Assembly (NCBI GenBank): GCA_021464415.1
Contig: CM038471.1
Coordinates: forward strand, 8,955,386-9,019,385
Source of the DNA: Lonicera japonica
Taxonomy: Eukaryota > Streptophyta > Magnoliopsida > Dipsacales > Caprifoliaceae
DNA: 64,000 nucleotides
Direction: 5' to 3'
The position numbers and the translations under genes were made by a program. The notes beneath the pieces were generated by a model that worked only from the letters and a program-made list of their open reading frames with translations, was not told the DNA's origin and made no database searches. Shown here one piece after another: positions 23,217 through 34,168 of the stretch (its first letter is position 1; each line of letters opens with the position of its first letter).

Positions 23217-23806
23217 CACCTCTTGTAAACATAGTGAGCAGTAATATAATGGTTCTAAAAGTCGATTAGCACTGCATAATAGCATATTTCACCAAAAACT
23301 AGAAGGTGCTAAATGCATTTAACACCCTCATTCAGCACAATTGACAACAAAATAGAAGGTGCTAAATGCGATTTAGCACCACCTGTTATCACATTTGACA
23401 ACAAACCAGAAGGTGCTAAATGCATTTAGCACCCCCTGTCATCACATTTGATAATAAAACCAGAAGGTGCTAAATACATTTAGCATCCCCTGTCATCACA
23501 TTTGGCAACAAACCATAAGTTGCTAAATGCATTAGTACAATTGACTACAAGCATGGAGGTGCTAAATGCCATTTAGCTCCACCTCTTATCACATTTGACA
23601 ACAAAATAGAAGGTGCTAAATGCATTTAGCACCCCCTGGACAGCACATTTGGCAACAAAAACCAGAAGGTGCTAAATGACATTTAGCACCAGCTGTTATC
23701 ATATTTGGAAATATTCCAAAAGGTGCTAAATGCATTTAGCACCCCTATTCAGCACATTTGGCAACATACCAGAAGGTACTAAATGCATTTAGCACCATCT
23801 GCGAGT
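23217..23806 (-). promoter_or_regulatory. palindrome array upstream of the MULE transposase
   Basis: At least eight copies of the palindrome (half-site GGTGCTAAATG) fill the region directly 5' of the transposase start. Perfect copies lie at 23412, 23612 and 23722. They are separated by spacers sharing CACATTTGACAACAAA. The arrangement (upstream region plus first intron) suggests a binding site for an element-encoded protein; that is inference. Confidence 0.7.
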
Positions 23807-24876
23807 TCACATTACTAAAAATTTTAAAAAATAAATTAGATTAAGTACACTAGATGTAAAAGTGATTTCGTACCAGATTTCAACACAATAACAAGCGATT
23901 TTACGATCAATGGAAGTAATATATATGTGTGTGAGAATCCGCAAATGCGACCCCCGGGTCTCGTCCCCGTTCGTGGCGGTCTGAAACGTCGGAACGGATC
24001 CCGTCGTTCCATTTGCTTGGAGTTTTGTGTGATAATTCATATCAGGTGTCCCTACGTCTATTCTAGATGCAAAGGGGGGTTCGTTCAGAGTCGCCAGTAC
24101 GTTTTGCGAGAAAACGGACAAAAAGGTTGTGTAAGAGAAAATGCTACAGATAAGCCTTTCTTTACACGTTTGTCTACGAAACCAGGATTCTAGAGGGTTC
24201 GGGAACTATATTACGGTTTGGGAAGGTGTTTAAGCACCCATTCCGCCCTTTCGGTCTCTAGTGGTCTTTATATGTTTATTCTATGTTGAAAAACTTGGAT
24301 GCTTTTACTGACAGTCTACTACTTTTTAAATGAAAACCCTAATTTTTGGGGGAAAACGGGAAAGGGATAGAAACCTTTGTGTTCCGAGATCCGATGTTTT
24401 ATTATTGAAAGATGTAAATACAAATGACAAAGCCTTTTATGTTGAAAGAGTGTCCCGTATTATTTTCTCAGATAATGACGGTTTTCTCGTGTTGTGATTA
24501 GTTTTGTGAAAGTTCGGATCTATATCGGGACTGATTTAATATGGAACTAGAACTCTTTGAGGAGAGTTATCAGACACGTCGCAGTCTATAGAGAAGACAG
24601 GATATGTTGATTTAATTCCTAGATAAGTCTTATCAGTCCGGGTTTTGAAAACAGAATTTTATCCGGACGATAGTCTACTTATTCTTCTGGTTTTGCAAAT
24701 AGTTTTATCGGGGTCTTTTGTTTTGAAGACGGTAGACTATTTATAACTTGGCAATAAGTTTATTCAAATAAAACGTGGACAAAACAACAGAAATAAAGCA
24801 AGTACACAGACAAACCTGATTTCCCAGCGCGTTTAGAAACCTAGCACAACCACGTTGCCACTTCGCTTACCAGGAC

Positions 24877-24957
24877 GGGGATCGACCTGCCCGGTCAGGT
24901 CGCGGGGATCGACCTGCCCGGTCAGGTCGCGGGGATCGACCTGGCCGGTCAGGTCGC
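24877..24957. repeat. 27-bp triplicate inside the solo LTR
   Basis: Three head-to-tail copies of a GC-rich 27-mer starting GGGGATCGACCTGCCCGG, with a single C-to-G change in the third. It lies in a roughly 200-bp stretch that the complete Ogre LTRs lack, and each unit contains the inverted pair GACCTG.../CAGGTC. Confidence 0.9.
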
Positions 24958-25360
24958 GGGGTGCGGGGCAGCGCCCCGTTAGAAAAAATCGAATTCTAAA
25001 AGTTTACAATAAAACAAATATGCAAATGTTTAATTACTAGAAGAGACTTTATTTACCTTCCCGACGAGAATAATAATAAGAAAGAGAATATAATACGGCA
25101 GAGAGATCTCCGGCGATAATAATCTTCTCCTTCTTCAGATATTTCCGAGAATTCGATTCCCGAGACTGGACACGTCGAGTGTCGAGAATTGATTCGATAA
25201 TTCTTCAGAAATAAGACGATAATAGAAAATACTAGACGAAAGATCAGAAAATCAGATCATAAACCCGCAATCCTACTCTAAAATTGCTGTTTTTTGCTTT
25301 GTTGTTGGTGTCCTCAAACCCTTGGGGGTGATGGCCTATTTATAGTGCCGAAAGGGCATA

Positions 25361-25683
25361 TGTCGCGCGACATGTTCCTGGAAAGTGGGTATGTCGCGCG
25401 ACAATCTTGACTGTCGCGCGACATTTACTTTAATGATGATGTGGTGGGGCATATGTCGCGCGACATGTCTTCTAATGATGACATGGTGGGGCATATGTCG
25501 CGCGACATTTGACAGTATGTCGCGCGACAATCTTGACTGTCGCGCGACATTTACTTTAATGATGATGTGGTGGGGCATATGTCGCGCGACATGTCTTCTA
25601 ATGATGACATGGTGGGGCATATGTCGCGCGACATGTTCCTGGAAAGGAGATTGTCGCGTGACATACTGGACTGTCGCGCGACA
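25361..25683 (-). promoter_or_regulatory. cluster of eleven TGTCGCGCGACA palindromes
   Basis: Starts at 25361, 25392, 25412, 25454, 25496, 25518, 25538, 25580, 25622, 25652 and 25672; ten are perfect and 25652 has one change. Successive distances are 31, 20, 42, 42, 22, 20, 42, 42, 30 and 20 bp. A 126-bp segment is duplicated in tandem (25392-25507 and 25518-25633). On the minus strand the cluster ends 16 bp upstream of the TATA box. Confidence 0.85.
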
Positions 25684-25828
25684 TTTCTCTTTAAAACATG
25701 TTTGTTTGGCCAACAAACTCTTTCGGGGCAGTTTCGGTGTGTTCGGGTGAGTTCCGGACTCTAAAACAGCAGTTTCGAAGGTCGTTAAGGTTCTTGCGGG
25801 GGTCACGGATCGGGGTGTCTACAATGTG

Positions 25829-26203
25829 TATTTCACGATGGAACAAATATATTAATGATGAATAGAAGCAATATGTATGCGTTTTTTTGAAAAAAATACC
25901 TGGATAATGAATCGGAATTGATTATTAGAATGATCTCTTGATTCATGTCTGTGGTTGTGATGATCGATCGTTGTGTACTTTGATATTTTTTGATTGGGAT
26001 TTGGTTGCAACTGTTTTGATCGATCGTTGAATACGTTTGAAGTTATATATATATATATATATTAGGTTTAGTGTGTTATTACCTAAATAAGGAAGGGGCA
26101 TTAATGTCTTTTTAATGTAGTATCCTTAATTTGTAATGCTAATTTATAATTGGCCTTTGTTATTATGTTAATATTGTAGTAAGGCCTTATACCTAATTGC
26201 CTC
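25829..26203 (-). other. MULE 5' end and right TIR
   Basis: After the solo LTR the element resumes (once its TSD is removed) and ends with the right TIR (26076-26203), whose outer end reads GAGGCAATTAGG on the minus strand. It contains a (TA)n run near 26050 and two GATCGATCG motifs (25963 and 26018). No exon was identified. Confidence 0.6.
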
Positions 26204-28888
26204 TATTAGATTTGTGGATAAAAATTATTTTTTCAACATGCAAGTCGAGAGTTCGAGTTTAATTAATTACCTATTTAGCAATATATATATATATATATAT
26301 ATATATGAACTATATATATTTAATCCTTAATTTCTTTCTTCAATTTTTATATTCTTGCCTTTCCTCTATTCATTTTTCCATTGTGCACAACCTAATCAAT
26401 TATATAATTTATAGATTAAGGTACATGATAAATGGCCAAATAAATAAATAAACTATTTTTCAAGTATTTCAATAACGTCTTTAGGGACACTTACAACACA
26501 TATTTTAAGATTATTTTTTTAATAGAATTTGCATATTTTATAATGGATTTTGATTATTAAAGTATTAACTAAAGTGATAATATCCACACAGCCTATCCTC
26601 CTCCATGTTCAGCTAATTTTTATTCTTTAAAAAAAGAGTATTAACATATAGGTAAATACCTTGGAGGATTTAGTCGGTGAGTTGATTTTGCATTTTTACG
26701 ACTTTTGTGATTATTTTTTTGTTAACATTATTATATATTGTTGGATTTAGTCGGTGAGTTGATTTTGCATTTTTACTACTTTTGTGATTGTTTTTTGTTA
26801 ACATTATCATATATTGTTATTGATCAAAGTTAAAGTAACATGCCAATAACATTATTCACAATCATGTTTATCCTATAGATTTGTTGTAAGAGAAAAAAAT
26901 ATGAGCATTGAGAGAACTTCGCGTTTCTTTTTTGTCACATATTTAAAAATATTTACACATAATTAAAGATATTTACGTAACCTTTTAATATAAGTTGTTA
27001 ACAACGTTAAACTAGACTAGACAATGGGCTCAAAATAAACTGATTGATTTTGTCGATTTAAATTCATCACACGTTAAGTTTTTCATTCTATTATCAGATT
27101 TTTTTTATTTCACCGTGCTGGATGGCAGGGGTATACCTTAGTTTAGTAATATAAAAAAGTTAAAATATTAAACAAAGTTGTAAATAAAGTTGGAAGAGTA
27201 TGAGTTGAAAAAAAAAGAAGAAGTTAAAGTTTTGGTGGGAGAAGTAGAATTCAAACGGGCTAGAAAAGTAAATTACTTCTTATCTATAGCACTTATTTTC
27301 CTTCGATAATAATGACTAGAAATTCTACTGTTGAAATCGAGTAAATTAAAATCATATAATTTTTTAGACTTTACCTTTTCCATTCCTTTTTCTATAAAGT
27401 TTTGTGCATCTTCTTTCATGTTATATAATTGATCTAGTTGAAAAAGATTTTTTGATTTCTTAATTAGAGCCATTCCTTTTTCTTAATTTGAATATTTCAG
27501 TATTCATTAAACTAAATGATCTTCTTTTTCAAAATTAATTCTTGGAGTTTTATATTGTAATTAAACTTATTATAAACAACCATAAACCTCTAATACTAAA
27601 AAGAAAAGTACATACTTCTTCTAATTCTTCACATCCTTCATAAACCTCTTGATAAAATATCATTACCTAATCTTCAATATTATTATTTAGATGATAATAT
27701 TCAAGACTAGCTACAATATTTCATGCTTTTTCTCAATTACAAGAGACTCATATATATATATATATGTACAAAGCAAAGTTACAATTTTAATAAATATCTC
27801 CCGACAAGTTTTTACCTTCTATTACAATAAATAAATGTTATAATAAAACTTTCTACCTTCTTTCTCTACCTACAAGCATAGTTTGGAAGTGGTCCCAAAT
27901 TTTCAATGATATTTGATTAAATAAATTTTTAAGAAAGTAACCGGAAGCATGGTTGGAAGTGTTCCCAATTTTTCTGCACCAATTGTCCAAAGTTTTCCAC
28001 TTTTATTGACATCTCCTTTTTCATTTTTATTTTTTTTGAGAAACTCCTTTGTTATATATTTTTTTGTCTTTTATGTAAGACTGACTTCATTCACTCTCAT
28101 CATGCCAGTCGATCCTTCATCTTCTTTTTAACAACCAATGTGTGACATCCTCACCGGTATAATTGATCACCGGTATAATTGATCATTTCATTGCAGCAAA
28201 TCTTTATATTTTTCTCTAAATAATATAATCGCGGCTGTAAGAGTTATAAATACAATTATTTTTCATGCAAGCCAATCAAATGCACCCTTAGAAAAAATTC
28301 GTAACATTTTTTTATCTAAATCTAATCACGATTTTAGAAAGCCAAAATAATTGTTGGAATAAGATATATAAATTTGTATGCGTGAGAAGTGAGAGGCATA
28401 CGTGTGTATGTACGAAAAAGTAAGGGGTATAAGTGTAATTGCCAGCAAGTGAACGGGGCTTATGTGTAAGAAGTGAGAGGTGTATATATATATGTGTGTG
28501 TGTGTGTGTGCGTGTTTGTGCATGTGTAAGCCAAGTGGGGGCACGTGCCTCTATTGAACCCTTCTTGTATCTGCCAATCCAAAGGACTATGCATCTTCCA
28601 CATGGTGCCTTGATGAACTCATGATGATCATCAAATGAAGGAGGACCTCTAAGCATGTAGTTTTACTAGTGTTCTATGGTGTGGATCCATCCCAAGTTCG
28701 GAAGCAAACAAGGAGAACGGCAAAAGTGTTTGCTAGGTACGAAAAGCAATCAAATACAAAAAGATAAAATGGTGGAAATCAAAACTTGCTGGTTTGATTG
28801 GACTAGACTTGCAAAACCAAGTTGATAGGTACATAAGTTCCCATTGTTTTTATATATATGTGTGTGTGTGCGTGTTTATATAAATATA
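26204..28888. other. AT-rich intergenic DNA, no gene seen
   Basis: No ORF has recognisable content. It holds a (TA)n run (26281-26307), a tandem duplication of about 80 bp (26669-26745 and 26746-26822, GATTTAGTCGGTGAGTTGAT), and (TG)n tracts at 28485-28512 and 28858-28870. 27098-27150 weakly resembles 12235-12285 and 16707-16750. Confidence 0.65.
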
Positions 28889-28919
28889 GAGTAATGTAAT
28901 GGTAGGTACTTTCTGCTGT
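28889..28919. mobile_element. left piece of a small MITE split by the Athila-like LTR
   Basis: GTAATGTAATGGTAGGTACT matches the end of the MITE at 54727-55137. The body continues at 54331-54716 after the 25-kb insertion. Confidence 0.65.
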
Positions 28920-29900
28920 TGACTACGCTCAGAAAGTGCGAAGTATTACGCCCAAGTGCAAGCGATCAAGTTGTAATATACTTGGAAAAGTCCAAGGTCG
29001 AACCATGGGGAAAGTAAGGAACCTATTTATTCTAATTATCTCTGTCAGGGGAAAAAAGGAAAAGAAAAGAAAAGATGATTGAAATGGGAATAAGGAAGGA
29101 AATAAGAACTAAATTAAAACTACTAACTAACTAAATTAAAACTAAAGGCAATTGTAGTCCTAGGGCGCAAAATTAAAGAGAATCCACAAGCAGGTTTCCT
29201 AAATGCACTAAGGGAGCATGCAAATAAACTAAAAATAAATAAATTGAATAAAATAGCATACTAAATGAATAAAACAAAATATTAAATGAACTTAAACCAA
29301 CAAGAAATAAACGTTAGGGGTATTCGTAGTTAGGGGGTACGAAATTAGTCCAATCGGGTAATCCAAATCTAAGTTTAAATAAGGTTTTCCTCTAAGATTC
29401 AGCTCCTAAACTATCCTACCATCCAATTATATTACTACTACAAGTATATGATAGCCCATGCATGACAAAGATTATATAGACTAGTTTCGAGCAATATAAT
29501 TCGATACTGAACCTTTTTTACTTTAAAAAAGTGTATTTTAAGACCTAGTATTGCTAGTACATGCAAAAACAATCCAATATGATTAAACTCCTCAAAAATC
29601 AGTATATTAACACTCTTATAAAGGTTGAATATGTTTGAACGTGATTCAAATCAAATCCGTCTTAAAAAGAATGATGAAGGTCAAAACTAGCACTTTCTCG
29701 GCACTTACGTGAATAAATGCCAAAACAACGCTAAACTAGATAATTCACTTAAGAAACTAACCCAACTAATTAGAGGATAAATACCATCCTCAAATCAGCC
29801 ACGTTAGGGTTTTGGTGAGAAAATTAGTGAATTGACGTTTTACGATTCTTAATCCAATGGAATTTATGAGCTAACTTATGAAAATATGTTTTTAAGGCTT

Positions 29901-31463
29901 TGTAGACACCCCAATCCGAGACCCCAGCAAGAACCCTAACGACCTTTGAAAACTACTGTTGTTGGGTCCGGGATCCACTCGAGCACCCGAAACTACCCCA
30001 AAAGGGTTTGTTGGCCAACAAACCTATTTTTAAGTGGGATTGTCGCATGACATATCAGTATGTCGCGCGACAATCACTGATATGTCGCGTGACAATCACT
30101 CATTTGTCTCGCGACAAACCCCTCTGACCCCGACCAACCACTTTCTGACACATCACAATGTCAGAACCAATCACTTCAGCCGTTTGTCGCGCGACATTGT
30201 ACACTATGTCGCGCGGCACTTGGCCTTTCTGGAGATATGTCGCGCGACAATCTTCCCCGAGCAGTATAAATAGGCCAACACCCCCAAGGGTTCCAGGGAG
30301 CAACTTGGGATTGAGGAATTCTAAGCTTTAAATATGATTTTCTAGTCTTTCATCAAGCATTCTCTATTATCGTCTTATTTCTGAAGAGTTATATAATCTA
30401 TTCCTGACACTCGACGTGTCCCATCTTTAGAATCGAATTCTCGAAAATATCTGAAGAAGGAAAAGATTATTATCACCGGAAATCTCTCCGTCGCATTATA
30501 TTTTCTTTCTTCTTATTATTATTCTCATCGGGAAGGTAAAGAAAGTCCCTTCTAGTATTTAAATTAGATATTTGTGTACTTGTTTTTACTTCTGTTGTTC
30601 TGTCCACGTTTTATTTGAATAAACTTATTGCCAAGTTATAAATAGTTTACCGTTTTCAAAACAAAAGACCTTGATAAAACCATTTGCAAAACCAGAAGAG
30701 TAAGTATATTACTAACTGGATAAAATCCTGTTTTCAAAACCCGGACCGGTAAAACTTACTTAGGAATTAAAAACCCGGTATATCCTATCTGTTTTATAGA
30801 TTGTGATGCATCTGGTAGAACTCCCCTCAAGAGTTCTAATTCCATATTGAATTAGTTCCGATATGAGACCCAAACTTTTTCCAAAATAAGTTAAAACCCG
30901 AGAAAAACCGTAATTATCTGAGAAATAATACGGGAAACTCCCTCTCTAAAGAAAAACCCACTTTTGTCACTTGTACTTGCATCCCTCAAAACTAAACCTT
31001 GGATCTCGGAACACAAAGGTTTTTATCCATTTTCCTGTTTTTCCCAGAAATTAGGGTTTTCACTTAGAAAGTAGTAGACTATCAGTAAAAGCATCCAAGT
31101 TTTTCAACATAGAATAAACATATAAAAGACTACTAGAGATCGAAAGGGCGGAATGAGTGCTTAACACCTTCCCAAATCGTAATATAGTTTCCAAACCCTA
31201 TAGAATCCTAGTTTCGTAGACAAACGTGTAAAGAAAGGCTTGTCTATTGCCTTTCCTCTTACACGACCCTTTTTTGTCTGTTTTCTCGTAAAACGTACTG
31301 GCGACTCTGAACGAACCCTTTTGCATCTAGAAATAGAACATAGGGACATGCGATATGAATTATCAAAATACTCCAGCAAATGGAACGACGGAATCCGTTC
31401 CGACGTTTTAGATGCCCAACAAATGGGGACGAGACTCGGGGGTCGCATTTGCGGATTCTCACA
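29901..31463 (+). repeat. 5' LTR of the Tat/Ogre element
   Basis: 1563 bp. U3 holds seven palindromes of the TGTCGCGCGACA type followed by TATAAATAGG (30265-30274). The downstream half ends with the conserved tail GTCGCATTTGCGGATTCTCACA-like sequence shared with 52763 and 23930. Confidence 0.93.
30041..30274 (+). promoter_or_regulatory. LTR promoter: seven phased palindromes plus TATA box
   Basis: TGTCGCGCGACA-type sites start at 30041, 30061, 30083, 30105, 30185, 30207 and 30238, at distances 20, 22, 22, 80, 22 and 31. Three are perfect and four have one mismatch that breaks the symmetry. The last ends 16 bp before TATAAATAGG at 30265. Confidence 0.85.
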
Positions 31464-31464
31464 G

Positions 31465-31482
31465 TGGCGACTCCGCTGGGGA
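31465..31482 (+). other. primer binding site of the Tat/Ogre element
   Basis: TGGCGACTCCGCTGGGGA, one base after the LTR end. This is the usual Tat/Ogre-type PBS, reported as complementary to a tRNA-Arg; I assign the tRNA from memory of the family. Confidence 0.85.
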
Positions 31483-32218
31483 CTGTTAGAAAACTAGACT
31501 CTTATATGTGGACTTTTGTTTATCTGTTGAATACTTGCTTTTACTGCTTTCCCTACTTGTGTTGATTGATTAAAGAATAAACCTTTTTCTAAAAAATGAG
31601 AGTTTTTCAAAAATACGTAATAGAGATAATGGTATTTGTGAAAACAACCTTTCGAACTTTACACACACTTTCACAAATCATGCATTGGTTCTACGAGTAT
31701 GAATTTACCCCAAACCCTCGGAAGTATTATACGTGAGTAGGGAGTTGGCTTGCTTGGGCCAACATAAACCGAAAGCATTTACTTCCACTCTCCTTGGCCA
31801 AGTACGCTCTCGAGGTATATCGAGTGACGAGAACACTCACGTACCCGGGAAGTATATCAAAAGGCTCTTGCACGTACCCGCCCCTGGGGTATATCGCGAG
31901 GTCTTGCCAAATAGGAGGGAGCCTGAAGCCTTAACCGTTCGTACACTTGCGTTGCATATAAGATCGAGTCGACTAAAACACTTGTCAAACAGCCGTAGGG
32001 GATGTACCACCCTACGGCTTACTTTGCAACACCTTTTTAAAAATCGAGTCTTTCCTCGGCGATTTTTTAGTGGTTCTTTTGGCAAAAATCGAGTCGCATC
32101 GTAGTCTTCCTTCATCTTCTCCACGTGGTTTCGTCTACAGCCGTAATACGACGACAGACTGGAAGGTTGGGCCGGTGGAGATCATACCGGAAGACTATTA
32201 AGACCAAGAACACCAGAA
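31483..32218 (+). other. leader of the Tat/Ogre element
   Basis: About 740 bp between PBS and gag. A 123-codon ORF at 31733-32104 has no recognisable domain and probably arises by chance. I see no separate ORF1 here. Confidence 0.6.
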
Positions 32219-34051
32219 ATGGCCGATGGGCGCGAGAATCAAGAGACAGATCAGAGCCTAGCCGAGGCGTCTGCACCTCAGCCAACTTTAGCCAAGATGC
32301 ATCGTTTGCTAATGACCGTCAGCATGAATCTAGCAAGCCTCAAAAATGAGCAACAGAGTACCAGGGTTCGAGTAGAAGAGTTGTCAGCCGGACGGGCCGC
32401 ACCACCAGGGTTTGAGCGGCTACCACCAAATCGAGATCAGAATCAAGGGCAGTCTTCACAAGTGCTTCCCCCGGTCCAAGGAACCAACCCACCACCAATA
32501 GGTCCCATCATAGCCGGTCCTGTTCAGACCGACCCCAATAATCAGAACCAATGGGCCCTAGATTCAGGCCCCACTTACCAACAACAAGAGCCACCCATCA
32601 TCTGGCCGCAACCTCAGTAGGGCCTTGTTCCCCAATACTAACCATGGCCACAAGTCCCCGCAAGACCTATTCCACCACCGGCCCTAGTAGCCCCTCCTAA
32701 TGAGTACCCAGACATCAACCGACTTCGGATAGTATATGCAGAATCGATTATAGCTCGGGAACAGCCTGACGAGGTGTCAAGAGAGAGCGAAGAAGTGAAG
32801 AAACTGAAAGAGCAGATGAAAGTTCTGCAAAAGGGGATCTCGCTAATAAAAGGGGCAGACGAGATTACTGATATGAATGCCTTCTCCCTCTATCCGTAAG
32901 CAGGATTACCTCAGGGATTTAAGCTCCCTTCCATCACCAAATTCACAGGAACCACACCTCCTAAAACCCATCTTCAATCCTACATCAGATCCATGCAAGT
33001 GTCCGATTGTGGAGAGCCGAAGTTGGCTCAAGCCTTTCGCATGACTCTCACGGGGGCTGCTCTGAGATGATTTTTTGATTTGGAGAGACACCACACAAAA
33101 CTTGGGGAGATATCGTGAAGGAGTTCATGACCAAATACGGGTCCAACGAGGATTTGAAAATTACCCGTAAACACCTGAAAATGGCCAAGCAAGGTGAGAA
33201 AGAAAGTTTCAGCGATTTCGTCACACGTTGGAGAGAGATGGCCTCCCAAATGTCCAAACGGCCTGATGAAGAAGAACAGTTGGAGATCATACAGAAGAAT
33301 TTCACTCCAGCTGTACTGAGTTGCATGGGAAAACATGTGTTCCCACACTTCAGAGCCCTGTTGAGTATGGGGTCGCAAGTAGAGGAAGAATTGGCCAAGA
33401 AGGCAGAAACTAATATCAAGAAAGCCTCATACACCGGGAGAAAGACAGCCACTCCAGCCGTGAATCAACTAAGCTCGTACCCATATTAACAAAACCCATT
33501 CCAACATTCACAACAAGCCCCTCCGATGAGTTGGCCTGCACAAGAAGACTCTTCAAGTACCGAGGCCAAGAAAAGGAGAAACTTCTGCACCCTTCCCACT
33601 ACCCTGGTAAAAAGCCTGGAACTACTCCGAAAGGCCGGACTGATCACCCCACTCAACCCACGCCCCCCCACCAAACCTTATTCCCAGCACCTGGAGAATG
33701 AATGAAAACTGTGAATACCATCAAGCAGTGGGCCATGACACGGAATACTGCTTGGCTCTTCGCCATCATATCCAGGACCTCATTGAAGCCGAAACCATCC
33801 CTACACCCGGCGGGCCCAATGTTACTAACAACCCCCTTCCCAACCATGCTCCACCTGTGGGAATTAACGCCTTGACCACTGATGAGGAAGGCTTTGATCC
33901 CGTAGGACTCATTCGGGATGACCCAGCCTATAAGGCACTCGTTGTGTTGCCAGCAAAGGCTCAAGTTGCCCCAGGCCTCAATCCGATAATTGACCAATGG
34001 ATGCCTAAGATGAACTTCCTACCCGGGCAGGGTTTAGGAAAGGCAAATTAG
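32219..34051 (+). pseudogene. gag: gag of the Tat/Ogre element
   Basis: Starts MADGRENQETDQSLAEASAP and is open to a TAG at 32618. The next part, with stops, holds a coiled coil (SRESEEVKKLKEQMKVL) and the gag core (GLPQGFKLPSITKFTGTTPP..LTGAAL). After a frameshift near 33090, 33115-33489 continues the retrotransposon gag domain (KITRKHLKMAKQGEKESFSDF). 33698-34051 carries the zinc-binding block typical of the lineage (CEYHQAVGHDTEYC) and a glycine-rich PGQGLGK motif. At least three stops and two frameshifts disrupt the reading frame. Confidence 0.85.
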
Positions 34052-34168
34052 GGGATCCCACAACCACTCACAATCAAAACCAATCCAGGAAAATCTGGGA
34101 TAGGATGGACCCAGGATAAGAAAAAACAGCAGTGGAAGCCCTGAGGCCCCCCCAAGGAGACAATCTGC

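Larger units (their letters stand above)
23930..25823 (-). mobile_element. solo LTR of the Ogre/Tat family
   Basis: On the minus strand it starts TGTAGACACCCCGATCC and ends GGATTCTCACA, like the 29901-31463 LTR, and has a perfect TSD ATGTG (23925-23929 and 25824-25828). It is 1894 bp, longer than the 1563-bp relative because of an expanded palindrome cluster (25361-25683) and about 200 bp of extra sequence (24800-25030). TATA box TATAAATAGG at 25335-25344 (minus). Confidence 0.93.
16785..26203 (-). mobile_element. decayed autonomous Mutator-like element (MULE)
   Basis: The termini are matching inverted repeats of about 130 bp (16785-16914 and 26076-26203), beginning GRGGCAATTRGGYATAAGG, with a shared inner block TTATAAATTAGCA. 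Inside lies a minus-strand MuDR-type transposase (20757-23216) and arrays of GGTGCTAAA-type palindromes. Later insertions enlarge it: a foldback MITE (17041-17440), gypsy fragments (19250-20757) and a solo LTR (23930-25823). I could not find a clear 9-bp TSD, so one flank may have been deleted. Confidence 0.75.

Noticed and set aside
21583..23806. CRISPR-like array of GGTGCTAAATG palindromes
   Set aside because: Spacers share sequence, and sites are imperfect and lie in a MULE intron and 5' region.
25336..25806. 156-codon and 121-codon ORFs over the TGTCGCGCGACA cluster; CRISPR-like appearance
   Set aside because: Repeats are palindromes inside an LTR promoter with spacers that are themselves duplicated. 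No Cas genes, and the genome is a plant. The ORFs are by-products of a 126-bp duplication.
27273..27473. 66-codon minus-strand ORF rich in Lys
   Set aside because: Short, in AT-rich DNA, no domain, no promoter or homologous copy in the window.
28312..28656. 114-codon minus-strand ORF with a His/Thr repeat
   Set aside because: Spans a (TG)n microsatellite; no domain or promoter context.
31733..32124. Overlapping ORFs in the Ogre leader (possible Ogre ORF1)
   Set aside because: About 120 codons only, with ORFs on both strands and no similarity I recognise; chance ORFs more likely.
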